64,000 nt of DNA from Cercis canadensis (lineage: Eukaryota; Streptophyta; Magnoliopsida; Fabales; Fabaceae). Below are positions 1 through 10,808 of this stretch, piece after piece; position 1 is the stretch's first letter, and each line of letters opens with the position of its first letter. Under the pieces are notes generated by a model that searched no databases, was not told the DNA's origin, and saw only the letters and a list, made by a program, of their open reading frames with translations. The stretch is from the NCBI GenBank assembly GCA_003255065.1, contig QAOA01001436.1, forward strand, positions 644,711 through 708,710, in the 5' to 3' direction. The position numbers and the translations under genes were made by a program.

Positions 1-2444
1 AAAAAAAAAAAAAAAAAAAAGGAATCTGTGTCATATGGCAATTAATAGTGAGAATTTGACCCCAGCCAATAAGCATAAACAATGACCGTTGAATAGCAAC
101 TGCAAGGCTTTCGTGTGAATCGTGTCTCCCCAGGCAAGACCGGTATACCAGGGGGCACGGCTGCGGCATCCGTTGAAGTTGAACCGATTGAATGAAACTT
201 CTTTTTTTTTTTTTCTTCAAGGGTATGAAACCAATTTCTTCTTCTGGGGAAAGGGTGATTCATGGTGGTGAGCCCCTCTCTCATGGCCCCACTACTCTTA
301 TTTTGTACGAAAATTAAGTAAAAAGACTAAATACATACAAGTTGATCAGAAAAAAATAATAATAATAAAAAAAGAAATATCCTAACTCCAACTCCATCTT
401 CGGTCCAAATTTTTTTTTCTCAGAAAGCGTGGGAACCAGTATGCTGCAAGTCGCGCTGACCAAATTCACCACGCTGTGACACCGTCTTCCTTCCAAAATC
501 AATATGATTCTCATCCGCGTAAATTTAATAACATGACCAGATTTTTCTGACATATTATCTAATTTTAACCTAAACTTTATGAAGAAACATTAAATTGTTA
601 TGTTGTAAATATTCTAAATAATGTCATTTCTAGTGAATGATTTTGATAATTTTTTTTTTAATTATATTTCTTATCAATACAATTCCCCACTATCCCTTCC
701 TTTTTCTAATGGACCCAATTTGAAGATTGTTGGACTCTTCATTCTTATCTTGTCAATTTCTTGATCAATATCCTTTAGTCGTCCTTCCAATCATTTTACC
801 GCTGAATCAAATTGACCTTTATATTTATTTTTTCCATCAATAACTAGATAACTAGTATTCTCATGTCTTTGACAAAAAAGGCCGGCCAAATTTTCAAAAA
901 AAAAAAAAGAAAAACGCAAAACTACAAATTGACTTCTAAAACATGGAGAGTGTAGATTAGGAAACAATTATGTAGCCTTTCACAAGGAGGAGAACGCAAG
1001 CATATTAACATTGTGAACACCAAGCACATTGTAGCAGAAAGCTTGGGAACAGACGACAATTTTTCTAACGTAGTTTTTGTCGTTTGCGCTTTTATCTTCG
1101 CTAATGGCCAAATTACAGCCTACAGTCCCCCACTCCAACACACTCTGGATAGCAAGGATGTGTTCCTAGGATTAAGGCTTCTCGTTTGTCCTCTTTTCCC
1201 TAAACTTATTTTTCTTCTTCTATGTGTCTGTTTAAATGGTCGAAACCATGGGAGAGATAACTTGGTAGTTTTATGTTGGCTTCATGTTACTTCCACGGTC
1301 TCAGAAGGTCTCCATTAATCCCATAAAAATTACAAAACTCTCTGTAATCACTATCACTATTCAAGTATAATTCTTGTGAAGCAAGACATCACATGCACGA
1401 AAGAAAGGTACCCATAGAACAATATCGTAATGACTAAACTGTCCTGCTTTTTTTATTTTATTTTACCTTTTTATTTTCAGAGTTTTCTATTAAAAAACAA
1501 AAGTCCTCGTTGTTAGTTGTTACTTGTTAGATAGATTTATTTTAAAAATGTTTTAAGCGTTTAGATTAGCATATACTTTATAACCGACGATATCACAAAT
1601 CTGACTGATTCTTCCATAAGAATAGTATGGGAATGGGACGTCTCCTACAGCTTCTGCTTCTGCTTCTGCCCAGATACTTCGTTCTTTTCAAGGCAGATAA
1701 AATTCTTCTATAATAAAAACAAAATATCACATTCAGAAATGGAAGGGCTTTGGACTTTGGATATTCTCCAAGCCATCTTTGAACTTTGAACTTGGAAGGG
1801 GCATCCCTATTGGCTTGTTCTTTCTTTCATCATTTTACAGCTTCTGACTCTGTCTAATAAATCATTTCATTTCATGCTTCACGCTAAGACAATGGAAACT
1901 CAACTAGAAAATAATACCAACAAAACAAAGGCAATGATGAAGGAGAAAAAAATAATAATAAATTGATTTTAAAATTTTTAGTGAAAAAGTGGAAGGACAG
2001 GTTAGAGACCGGCTGGAAGCAGAAGCAGAAGCAGAAGCAGAGCATAAAAACAGAATTGGAGCACTTTAGTACTTTTAAAGGGCAAAGTTGTTGGTCCACA
2101 ACCAAATCCCGAATCACATTAACAGGGTTTGCAGGGTAAGTAGTGAGAAAACTTCTAGTATGATGAATCAACAGAGAGAGTAGAATGTAGAAAAAATGAA
2201 TAGTTAGTAGCCAGCAATTCACCATCCAACTCTAGACACACCAGACAGTTGGTGAAACATAAATTATAGTCAGCTATGATTGTACCATCAAAAGCATTGA
2301 TCTAACAATAAAAATAATGAATTGTTCTTTAACCCGAAGAACAAAAAAACAAAAAAGAAAAAAAAAATAAATTCCACTTTACCCAATTGCAGAAAACAAC
2401 TAAACATAGCCAGATAGATCAATGAGCTAAACCAAGGAAGTAAA
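1..2444. other. intergenic DNA, no gene recognised
   Basis: AT-rich sequence starting with a 20-base poly-A run. Open frames here are short (about 60-113 codons), begin at non-conserved positions and match no family I know. The part next to the zinc-finger gene (roughly 2230-2444) is probably its 3' UTR, because it lies directly after the stop codon of that minus-strand gene. Confidence 0.6.
1651..2041. repeat. pair of GAAGCA/CTTCTG hexamer microsatellites in opposite orientation
   Basis: A CTTCTG-type hexamer array lies at 1651-1670 and the complementary GAAGCA array (over four units) at 2016-2041. They are about 345 bases apart and could pair as a 20-bp stem. In translation the second array gives an alternating Cys-Phe string, which is an artefact of the repeat. 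No function can be assigned. Confidence 0.7.
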
Positions 2445-3568
2445 TTATGCATCAGAAAGCACACTAAGTTCATCTTCTTCTGCTGGAGCTGGCAAGTTGA
2501 GATCTATTATAGCCTCTCTTAATCTACCAGAATCTTTAACATTTGATGATGAAGATGCCAAGAGATGAGATCTCTTGTGACCACCAAGTGCTTGTCCTGA
2601 CCCAAATATCTTATGACAATACGGGCATTCAAAAATTTTTTCATTACCTGCATTTTGAACTTGTACTTCATCACGAAAGCAGATGTTTTTGTGACTGCCT
2701 AATGCGCGAGAAGATCGAAACGTTTTTCTACAGTTGTCACACTGGTGCTTCCCGCGAACTCTCTTCAACTTGATCTCTTCCAATCCCTTTGATTCCTCTA
2801 CTGATCTCAGCTCTTGTTCTTCCTCCTCTTGATCTTCTTTCACAATATTTCTCATCCATCTGTCCCTTGAGAGCATCATGAGNATGCGCGAGAAGATCGA
2901 AACGTTTTTCTACAGTTGTCACACTGGTGCTTCCCACGAACTCTCTTCAACTTGATCTCTTCCAATCCCTTTGATTCCTCTACTGATCTCAGCTCTTGTT
3001 CTTCCTCCTCTTGATCTTCTTTCACAATATTTCTCATCCATCTGTCCCTTGAGAGCATCATGAGGCACATAGCAACATCTTCTTCAGGGGAAGTATCAGA
3101 AACCGAGCTCGCCGCTTCAGGCTCGGTCGGTGACTCTGGAAAACTCGGTTTAGGCCTCTTCAGTTCCAATTTCTCGTCCTGATTCTGGGTTTGGCTCCCT
3201 GCAACGCTGGATTTTCGGTTTCTCTTGGATCGCCGCCGAGTTGGGTTCCTTGACTCGGTCTCGCTCTCTCTATCTAGAACGACAGACCCATTATCAACAG
3301 CAAAAGAAAACTCAGGATCTGCAAGTCTGAAACTTTTCTTGGGATTCTCCCTCAAGCCATAAATCAACGCCTTTTCCTCTGGCTCTCCGTATGCAAGTGC
3401 TTCTTCTTCTTCTTCTTCGGAAGAGAAATATGACAATGAAGCTGAGTCACTGACTGGTTCCGGCTTTGGAGGAAGGGGAAGGGTGGCCAAATGAGCCTTC
3501 ATGTGACCACCCAATGCTCTGCCATTGGCAAATGTCCTAGAGCAAAGCTTGCATTTGTGCTTCTCCAT
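2445..3568 (-). CDS. C2H2 zinc-finger repressor, ZAT4/ZAT9-like (broken in this assembly)
   Basis: Plant Cys2His2 transcription factor with widely spaced fingers, expected to act in the nucleus as a repressor of stress- or development-related genes. Translation from the ATG at 3568 gives an N-terminal finger with RALGGH (about residues 4-26), an acidic/serine-rich middle with a basic KRNRK-type segment, a second finger with RALGSH, a third with QALGGH, and a C-terminal DLNLPAP EAR repression motif. The gene is intronless, as usual for this family. Between fingers one and two the frame is interrupted at an isolated N (2883), flanked by two 181-bp copies of the same coding segment. The span of 1124 nt is not a multiple of three; removing one copy plus the N (182 nt) leaves 942 nt, i.e. 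313 aa, with the frame intact. So the break is almost surely an assembly fault, not a pseudogene. An upstream in-frame GTG near 3589 is not preferred over the ATG. The family call is firm; the exact ZAT orthologue is not. Confidence 0.88.
2702..3064. repeat. direct duplication around a single N (assembly joint)
   Basis: Positions 2702-2882 and 2884-3064 are the same 181 bp, separated only by one N at 2883. The only difference I see is one base (cccgcgaact versus cccacgaact). Abutting copies with a single N between them are the signature of two overlapping contig ends, perhaps from two haplotypes, that were joined without merging. Confidence 0.92.
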
Positions 3569-4301
3569 TGGATTGGATTGGCTTGGCACCAGAGCAGAGC
3601 AGAGCAGACGGAGAGCAAAGCAAGTTCAAAGCTTTTTACTCTCTCGAAAGTTTAGGGGAATTGGGAACTTAAAAGGAGTAGGTGACAAGCATTCCTCCAC
3701 CAAAAGACACACAACCCAAAATATATGATTTTGCAAATAAAAATATGAGCGTAAATAGTTGTAAAATGTTAAAACACATTATAACAGCGTGATTAATTAT
3801 TCAGCGGCAAAAATTAAGAAAGTGTGATCGTCAACACTCAACAGGAAAAAGGCAAATGAGTAACATGCAGACCTTGCTCATTTTGGGAATATCCTTTTCT
3901 TTTTACTGCTTTTCTGGAACTTCTTCAAGTAACACCTAAAACTGTGCCATCATTTTTTTTAGTGATCTAAAATCAAACTAATATTTTATTCCCACTATTT
4001 ATGGCTATTACTCTATTCATTGTCATCCATGTTTTATTATTTCCTTTCGGATTTCTAATATGTCTGTTATGGTAACTTCAATTTCCTTATGCATGTAGTT
4101 TGACAGAGATGAAATATTTTTTTAAAGCATTTATCAAGGAAATTTTTTTTGGTATAAAAAGTAGATAATTATTTGGTTGCGATAGGGAACTGATGATTTA
4201 ATTTCTGGTTATCCAATATGACGAGGATGACTAGAATTTGGGATTGGATACAATCTGACACTAGAGAGACAAATTGCTGGCAATTATGAATTTCCTCCTT
4301 T
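3569..4301. other. 5' flank of the zinc-finger gene
   Basis: This stretch holds the 5' UTR and promoter side of the minus-strand zinc-finger gene, including GAGCA-repeat-rich sequence at about 3590-3615. The rest is AT-rich and without a convincing open frame. I see no clear TATA box that could be assigned. Confidence 0.5.
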
Positions 4302-5142
4302 AGGGTATGTTTGAGAGTTTTTTTGGAGGGGAAAGGAGAGGAGAGGAGAGGAATGAAAGAGTCCACTCCCTTGTTTGGGAGTTTTAAGTTTGAAAGGGGA
4401 AGGAGACCAAGGGTTAAACTTTGACCCTTGCACTCCTTTTTTCATTCACAAATTTCAACCCCCCAAATTGGGGGGTTTGGAGGGGTAGAGAATTAATTTA
4501 CTAATTTACCCATACTGTCTACCACCATTGAATTGTTGGATAAGAAAAGAAATCAAAAAAGTTGAAGTTTTATGTTTAAATTGTAATTCTTTTATATTTC
4601 TAATTAAAAATTTTAATTATATCCATCTAATGAAAAAATTATAAATAATCCTTTTTATCATCACTCTAATTTAATTAATTGCAACCCATAAAGCAATAGA
4701 ATTTGCATAATTTTTCAGATGCACAGTTTATTTTCTTTTTGAAAATATATAGTATATTAATTTTTTTATGACTCATTAGAAGCAATAAGTGTATATTATA
4801 TATTAATAATTTAATATTTATGAAATTTTACTTTTTTATGAAAATGTACTTAATTAGAGTATGAATTCGGTTATTGTCAATTTTTATTTTTTTAATAAAT
4901 AAATAATAATTACATTTATAATTAAAAAATTGAATTAGAAAAAAAGAGTGAAAAGATAATAAAGGGTAAACTAGTAAAAATATTTTACAATAAGACATTT
5001 CCTTCCCTTTCCTTTCCTTTTCCTCATTTTAATCATCCAAACAAAGGAGAGGAAAACCCCTCCCTTTCCTTTCCCTTCCTTTCCCTCCCTTTCCTCTCCT
5101 CTCCTCTCCTCTCCCCTCCAAAAAAACTCTCAAACAGAGCCT
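4302..5142. mobile_element. non-autonomous DNA transposon with purine-rich terminal inverted repeats
   Basis: The left end (AGGGTATGTTTGAGAG followed by seven T and GGAGGGGAAAGGAGAGG) is mirrored at the right end by CCTCTCCCCTCC, seven A and CTCTCAAACAGAGCCT. This gives terminal inverted repeats of about 45-60 bp around an AT-rich, non-coding interior of about 840 bp in total. Ends of the AGGG...TGTTTG type are common in plant hAT-like MITEs, but I could not identify a clean 8-bp target duplication, so the superfamily is uncertain. It carries no transposase. Confidence 0.75.
5057..5119 (+). repeat. 63-base uninterrupted polypyrimidine tract
   Basis: Only C and T occur from 5057 to 5119, in mirror-like CCCTTTCC and CTCCT units. 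It forms the right end of the transposon at 4302-5142; the purine complement forms the left end. Mirror homopurine/homopyrimidine tracts of this length can adopt intramolecular triplex DNA. Confidence 0.85.
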
Positions 5143-7148
5143 TATTGGTCATCTAATGAGAATTTTCTAAATAAACAGAATATTATGTTCTTTACATTTG
5201 TAAAAAGAAAATGTTTCAAATTACAGAATCAAAATTAAATCCTTCTTACTGGAGTATTTTTGTCCTCAATCCCCCTACTAATTGAATCCTATCCCTTAAA
5301 CATATAGATGTAAGAAAATTAGGATGAAATTTTCTTGTTCCAAACCCAGATTTTACCACGCAAAAATTAGAACAGCAAATTATAAACCAAAGGAAAGGAA
5401 AACTCTAATTGTGTTTTGGAACATATTAATCTTATAAATAAAAATGAAATGATTCTATTATTTACAAATATTTATCAAAATGGTAAGATTTACAAAATTT
5501 TAAATATTACATATAAAATAATTTGTAAATGAATAAAATTTTCAGTTTTTTTTTATAATTCTAAACAAATTTTAAAAATGTAAAATTCGAACATCATGTT
5601 TTACGTAATTGTCAACTTTTATGTTTTCTATTTTACTTGGTGATTGCCAATTAAGACAATCATTAACAATCTTTTTCTGTGAACTATATCAAAGAGATTC
5701 TTGAGAATCTGCATTAAGCGCACATATAGGAAGATTTATTCCACGCGCATTTTGGTTAGGTACGATATTCCGGTGACCGGTGATTTTGCTGTGTTTAATA
5801 TGTTGCCGCTTATGTACGGTGGAGTAATATTCCAGCTTACTTTAAAATAAAACCAGTTAATCTTTTTTTAGGTGAAAAATCAATTAATCTTAATTCTACT
5901 TCCCTACTTTGTGAAGGCTGAATTCATTTATATTGTTTTTTTGGCCATAGTATTGCATTCAAACAACAAAACAATAAAGAAGAAATTCATTTATATTTAT
6001 ACAACAAATAATTTGTAAAGCTTAAATTTGATCCATTTTCCATATAAAATTATTTTACACTGCTATATTATTTTTTATTTGATTTACATGTTACCACGTT
6101 ATCAAAATATTTATGATGTTTTATCAATTGAAAAAAAATTTTAACAATTTTTTTAAAACATGACAATATGCAATTGCCTAATGGGTGGTTCTATAAAAAA
6201 ATAAAAAAATAAAAAAAAAAGCTTTGTTGCATTGTTAATGAATCAAAATTAAATTTTGTGTATAATTAATTTACAGTAATTTTTGACTAAATACCCATAC
6301 CAATTAAACAAGGACTCTTTGACTAAAAAAAATAATTATAAACAAGAGTAAACTCGATCCATATTAGCATGTGGTTTTTCTATATCCTTGTTTATGATGA
6401 TCTATTTGGTTTAGTTAATTAAACTATAAAAACTGTTAGTTTTGGCAGCGGTGTCAGTGCCACCTGTAATAGTAACGTTTAGCATGCTGATTGACAGGGC
6501 TTTCTCTGCTCTCTTAATGTGTCATGCCCAAAGTGATAACAGGCGTTCACAACAAGCTTCCAACTATTGTAGGACACTTGTTCTCTCTTTCTTTACTCCT
6601 AATGTTACTCTTTTTCCGCTTCTCCTTTTTACTGCTAATCTTACTATCTATATCACCAACACTCCATATTGTTTTCTCCCTTCAAACGTACGACGAAACT
6701 AAATTCAGGTACAGTTTACAGAATTTGTGAGAGTACTTAATTATTTCTTTGTTGACTTGAGCCCATAAATTATACTCCATTAATATTAAGAATAATTGAT
6801 ATTTGTGTTAAGAAGGTGCCACTGCTGTGTTGTCCATTTTGTTTGTAAAAGAAAAATTACTATATGTTATTTGTTTTAAGGCCAACAAAAGAAAACAAAC
6901 AAAAAGTGTTTTATCTGTAAGGACTGGTCCGAGGAGGAAGTGGTTTGTAAGGCACTAAGGCTAATGCGAACTACACTGATCTGGCCAAACAAATTTTAAA
7001 AAACAAATAACTACTCTGTTGATTAAATAATAAACGTTCTCATCTCACATGAAAACTATTTTCAGCAGTTACGAATTTAAGATCGTCAAATAAGATATTA
7101 CGGTAAACTAAATACCTCTTTAAAACGGAAGACATATAAAAAATTGGC
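5143..7148. other. intergenic DNA, no gene recognised
   Basis: AT-rich sequence with numerous short A/T runs. The frames near 6442-6730 (about 70-85 codons, hydrophobic) overlap each other, lack recognisable domains and look like chance. Confidence 0.6.
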
Positions 7149-7692
7149 TTAATTATAATTTTAGTCCCCTATTTTAACCACTTGAACGTTTTGATCCCCC
7201 TTCTTTAAAAATGAACTATTGAATCCCTCTATATTCATAAAATGTACAAGTTTAGTCCATTTATCTTTAAGTCAAAATTCTTAGGTTTATTTTAAGGTGT
7301 AAAGTTCTCTGATTTATAATCCCACCGTTCAGATTGAAGAGCTACGTCTTGTGAATCTCCCAATTAAATTTCAGCTCGATCTAACGGTGAAAAAGTCTAA
7401 ATTTTGCAGTTAGATGAAAAATTATGATTTTGGTATTTTGGGCTAAGTCCCACCGTTAGATCGAGCTAAAATTTAGTGAGGAGGTTCATAAGATATAGCC
7501 CTTCAATCTGAACGGTGGGATTATGAATCACAGAATTTTACACCTTGAAATAAACCTAGGAATTTTGACTTAAAGATAAATGGACTAAAATTATACATTT
7601 TATGAATATAAAGGGACTTAATAGTTCATTTTTAAAGAAGGGGGACCAAAACGTTCAAGTGGTTAAAATAAAGGGACCAAAATTGCAATTAA
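7149..7692. mobile_element. 544-bp fold-back (long inverted repeat) MITE
   Basis: Nearly the whole element is one palindrome. The left arm, starting at TTAATTATAATTTTAGTCCC, is complementary to the right arm, which ends with GGGACCAAAATTGCAATTAA. The arms are about 240 bp and roughly 90% matched by eye; they share blocks such as CCCACCGTTCAGATTGAAG and GCTCGATCTAACGGTG, with a loop of about 50 bp near 7395-7445. There is no coding capacity. The structure fits a Mutator-like or other fold-back MITE. No obvious target duplication was seen, so the exact ends may be off by a few bases. Confidence 0.85.
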
Positions 7693-8101
7693 TGTTGAAT
7701 GGAAAAGATTTTTGTTGTTGTGAATATGTAATGTCTTAGTAATCAATGTTGAATGATAGACTATAATAGGGATATCGTTTCCATTCTATTAAACTTAACT
7801 ATTTCCTGCTTTTAATCTTAGTATAGTATAATCTCTAGTGTTACTTAGTTCAGTAACCATAAGAATTAAAACACATGACATGAGTACGTTTAAAAAGGTG
7901 ATAAGCATGATTTTATATATTTTTTGAATTATTTATTCCTTTATTCAAAATGTTGATTAATTCTTAGATAATTGAAACGCTGACTCATGGTAACAAGATT
8001 TTTATTTATTTATCAATATACAGTTATACTAAAAGGACAATTATATTATTGTGTATAAATAATATTATTGATCTACTTATCAGTGTGGTGATACTCACAT
8101 G
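7693..8101. other. intergenic DNA, nothing recognised
   Basis: AT-rich spacer between the fold-back element and the retroposon. No open frame or structure worth annotating. Confidence 0.6.
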
Positions 8102-8326
8102 TTTTTTTTTTTGTAACCTAGGAACTAGGACCTAACTCAAACCTTTGGATGAAACTATAACTACTAAACATGGGGTGAGCCATATATTTTTCAAGGGTCT
8201 CGCTATCGAAGCACCTACAACTATAGTTTTGTATGTGAAGTAATTTGAGACCCTCATTTTGTTAATGAGAGGCATCAAACATAATATTTTCTTCTTGCAA
8301 TGAGAGTCTTATGACTAACTGATCTA
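8102..8326 (-). mobile_element. poly-A-tailed retroposon copy A (SINE-like or LINE 3' fragment)
   Basis: Read on the minus strand, it starts near TAGATCAGTTAGTCATAAG and ends TTCCTAGGTTAC followed by 11 A. It aligns by eye along about 210 bp to the plus-strand copy at 52918-53209, including ATTATGTTTGA, ATTAACAAAATGAG, CTTCGATAGC and the pre-tail TAGGT block. Two dispersed, oppositely oriented copies that both end in poly-A indicate retroposition. I see no reverse transcriptase and no clear tRNA-type A/B boxes, so SINE versus truncated LINE stays open. Confidence 0.7.
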
Positions 8327-8461
8327 TATTCCAATTGTCGAAATTAACGCTTTGTTGGACACATTCTTTTGATTTGAATCATTCACGACTTGCGAAATTA
8401 TGTCAATTATATGACGTACAAAAAATAAATAAGATGAAATGTATCCAACAAAAAGTAAACA

Positions 8462-8955
8462 TTGTCCAAACAAAAAATATAAAATACTTTTGTGTAAAAT
8501 ATTTTACCCTCTTTGTAATTTTACATAATATACATGTTATTTTTCTCTATTTTCAAAATTTATACCACCTCCTTTAAACTTTGAAAAACCTACATCTTAA
8601 TAAAATCTATTAAGTCAACCGTTAAATGATAGTCAAAAAAACTAAAATGCTATGAAGGTATTATAACAGTTAAATTCTAATTGCTTAGTATTATTATCAT
8701 AATTTAATTGAAAACATTTATTATTAATTGAAGGTATTATAGATATTTTAGATCATTTTTATCTCATTTGGTAATGACTTAATGAATTTGACTAAGTTGT
8801 AATAATTTTTTTTTTATCCAAAGTTATAACATTTTTTAAAGTTTAAGAAAGGTATGTATAAATTTTAAAAATAAAAAGAAGGGTATATATATATATATAT
8901 TATGTGAAACTATAAGGAAGGGAAAGTATTTTACTGAATACTTTTTGTTGATTTT
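8462..8955. mobile_element. imperfect AT-rich fold-back element
   Basis: The left flank (CAAAAAATATAAAATAC ... ACATAATATAC ... AAAATTTATACCACC) is recognisable in inverted form in the right flank (8780-8955). The repeats match only imperfectly and the interior is AT-rich. It is probably an old MITE; the end positions are approximate. A small (AT)n run lies inside at about 8885-8900. Confidence 0.45.
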
Positions 8956-8971
8956 GTGCTCTGAGTTTCCC

Positions 8972-9019
8972 AGCACAAAGTACTAGCCTGAGCACAAAAG
9001 TACTAGCCTAAGCACAAAC
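8972..9019 (+). repeat. short tandem repeat, ~20-bp unit
   Basis: The unit GCACAAAGTACTAGCCTGA is followed by a second copy with small differences and by the start of a third (AGCACAAACGG). A local tandem duplication, of no visible function. Confidence 0.75.
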
Positions 9020-9448
9020 GGACATACACGCCCCACCACGCTTTTCTTGCGGCAGTTCCAGTGGCGAAGGCTCTTTTAGTCTTCATGCTCGGGGTAACAT
9101 TTATGACGTCCGGGTCGGGTATAATCGAATATGTGATTGGGCAAATATGGCAGTCCGAGACTCCTAATGATCCAGAAAGAGGCCCAACTTACTCTAACAC
9201 ACTGCCTTTTTGTTTTCGGCATCCAAGGGAAATGTTTATACTTCTATAATTATACTTTTTTAGTAATGCCATAGTCAATACACACAGCTTTAATAATATT
9301 TTAAAATAATATATAAAGTCAAGTTTAATAATTACTAATAATTAACGCGATCTTTTCTATGCAAAAAATTTAACTAATTTTTATTTAAATAGCAGCGGAA
9401 AAAAGTGTAAAGAATCTAGTATTTTGTTTGCCATGGAAATTACAAACG

Positions 9449-9649
9449 AGAGATGAAGGGGAAGAGATTTAGTCATGTCACTTGAGTCATGTTGCTTAGA
9501 TCTAAGCCGTCTATTCCATTTAAAGTCATTTCAACCATTCAAACACATTAATATTTAATGGTTGAAATGAGCTTTAATGGAATGGACGACTTAGATCTAA
9601 GTAACATGACTCAAGTGACATGACCGGATCCAAATCCAGAGATGAAGGG
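9449..9649. mobile_element. short palindromic MITE with a 12-bp target-site duplication
   Basis: The element at 9461-9637 (177 bp) folds almost end to end: GTCATGTCACTTGAGTCATG on the left faces CATGACTCAAGTGACATGAC on the right, and both arms continue through CTTAGATCTAAG. On both sides lies AGAGATGAAGGG (9449-9460 and 9638-9649), the expected target duplication. A 9-12 bp duplication suggests a Mutator-like origin. It has no coding capacity. Confidence 0.85.
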
Positions 9650-10808
9650 ACCACACTATGGTGCAATCGACCAAACTTGATAGACATATGTCAAGTTTAC
9701 AGAATGGCCTACAACTTTAAAATTGTTACTCCCTCTTGCTTCTCTCTTGCAGCTGGAACTGGAATGGTTTTCTGTGAAGCCTCTCTCAACCACGATGTCC
9801 ACGTATACTGTTATAAGCTCAGCCACCTTTTGATTTTCCTTTTTTCTTCTCCTCTCAAAAACCATCATTTAGAAAATATAACGTTAAGAATTTTTATTTT
9901 TATTTAAAAAAAAAAAGTGCTCCTTTCCGCGTACTAATTGATTCCCCTATCCCATACCAAGAAAAATAAAGAGAGTGGCAAGGTTCAACTACATTCAACT
10001 GCTTTTAAGAAAAAAAGGGGTCTCTAGAATACAAAAGGAAGAAGCAAGCATAAAATTCCACGTTTGTGTTTATTTTATCATCTAGCTTCTGACATGTAAT
10101 CTTTTCATTTGTATTTACAGATGGAATTCAGTTGATATTATAAATATAGAGGGAATGATGGAAAGTTGTGGGTCAACGAGAAATTGATGTTGCATAGTAT
10201 GTGTATGCAATTTGGGCGATTGCATTAGGCACGTAAAAATGAAAGTTGTACGGATTTCTATTATTTTTAACTTGCTAAGGCTAAGCTAAGGGGGCCTCTG
10301 AAGGTGTCATTGGTTCGGTATTTGATGAGAGAAAGGTACATTCAGCAGTCTATGTGGTTGAAGTTAATACAACAAACATAAAGTAATGTGGACGCCATCG
10401 TCAATTTGCTTTTTTTATTTTCTTGGTGGGGAGGGGGCGCTACAAGCCTACAAGCCAGTTTACAACTTGTACGTGTAGGGTCAATAGTTTCCTTGCTATT
10501 GACATTTCATCCATTTGAGATTGGACTTTGAAACAAAATTTTCAATTAATAGTGAATTAAGAACTTTGGAAACTAAATTACTTGAAAATTTTGGCACTTA
10601 TGTGCTCATTCTCATTTATCACATACCACTTTTAAAATACGTAGCCATTGAAAGTCACTAATGTAGAAAGGGGAGAAGATAAAACTTATTACTTTCATTT
10701 TTTTTTCTTTCAAAGGTAGATATAGATGATATTCTAGGTAAATAGAAACAAAAATATTTCCAACATTTTGTGAGGATTCTTAATAAACAGCTTAGTCAAT
10801 TTTTAGAT
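9650..10808. other. intergenic DNA, no gene recognised
   Basis: Mixed-composition spacer. The 95- and 70-codon frames near 9620-9907 overlap on opposite strands and begin partly inside the MITE, so they are not credible genes. Confidence 0.6.

Noticed and set aside
1013..1318. 101-codon plus-strand open frame near the left end
   Set aside because: No domain, no family resemblance and no splice or promoter context; length is within chance for this AT-rich sequence.
1884..2225. 113-codon minus-strand frame with an alternating Cys-Phe segment
   Set aside because: The Cys-Phe string is the translated GAAGCA microsatellite and the rest is low-complexity hydrophobic sequence in the 3' flank of the zinc-finger gene.
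9061..9249. 62-codon frame with higher GC than its surroundings
   Set aside because: Starts with GTG, matches no family I know and has no supporting context; a decayed fragment cannot be excluded.
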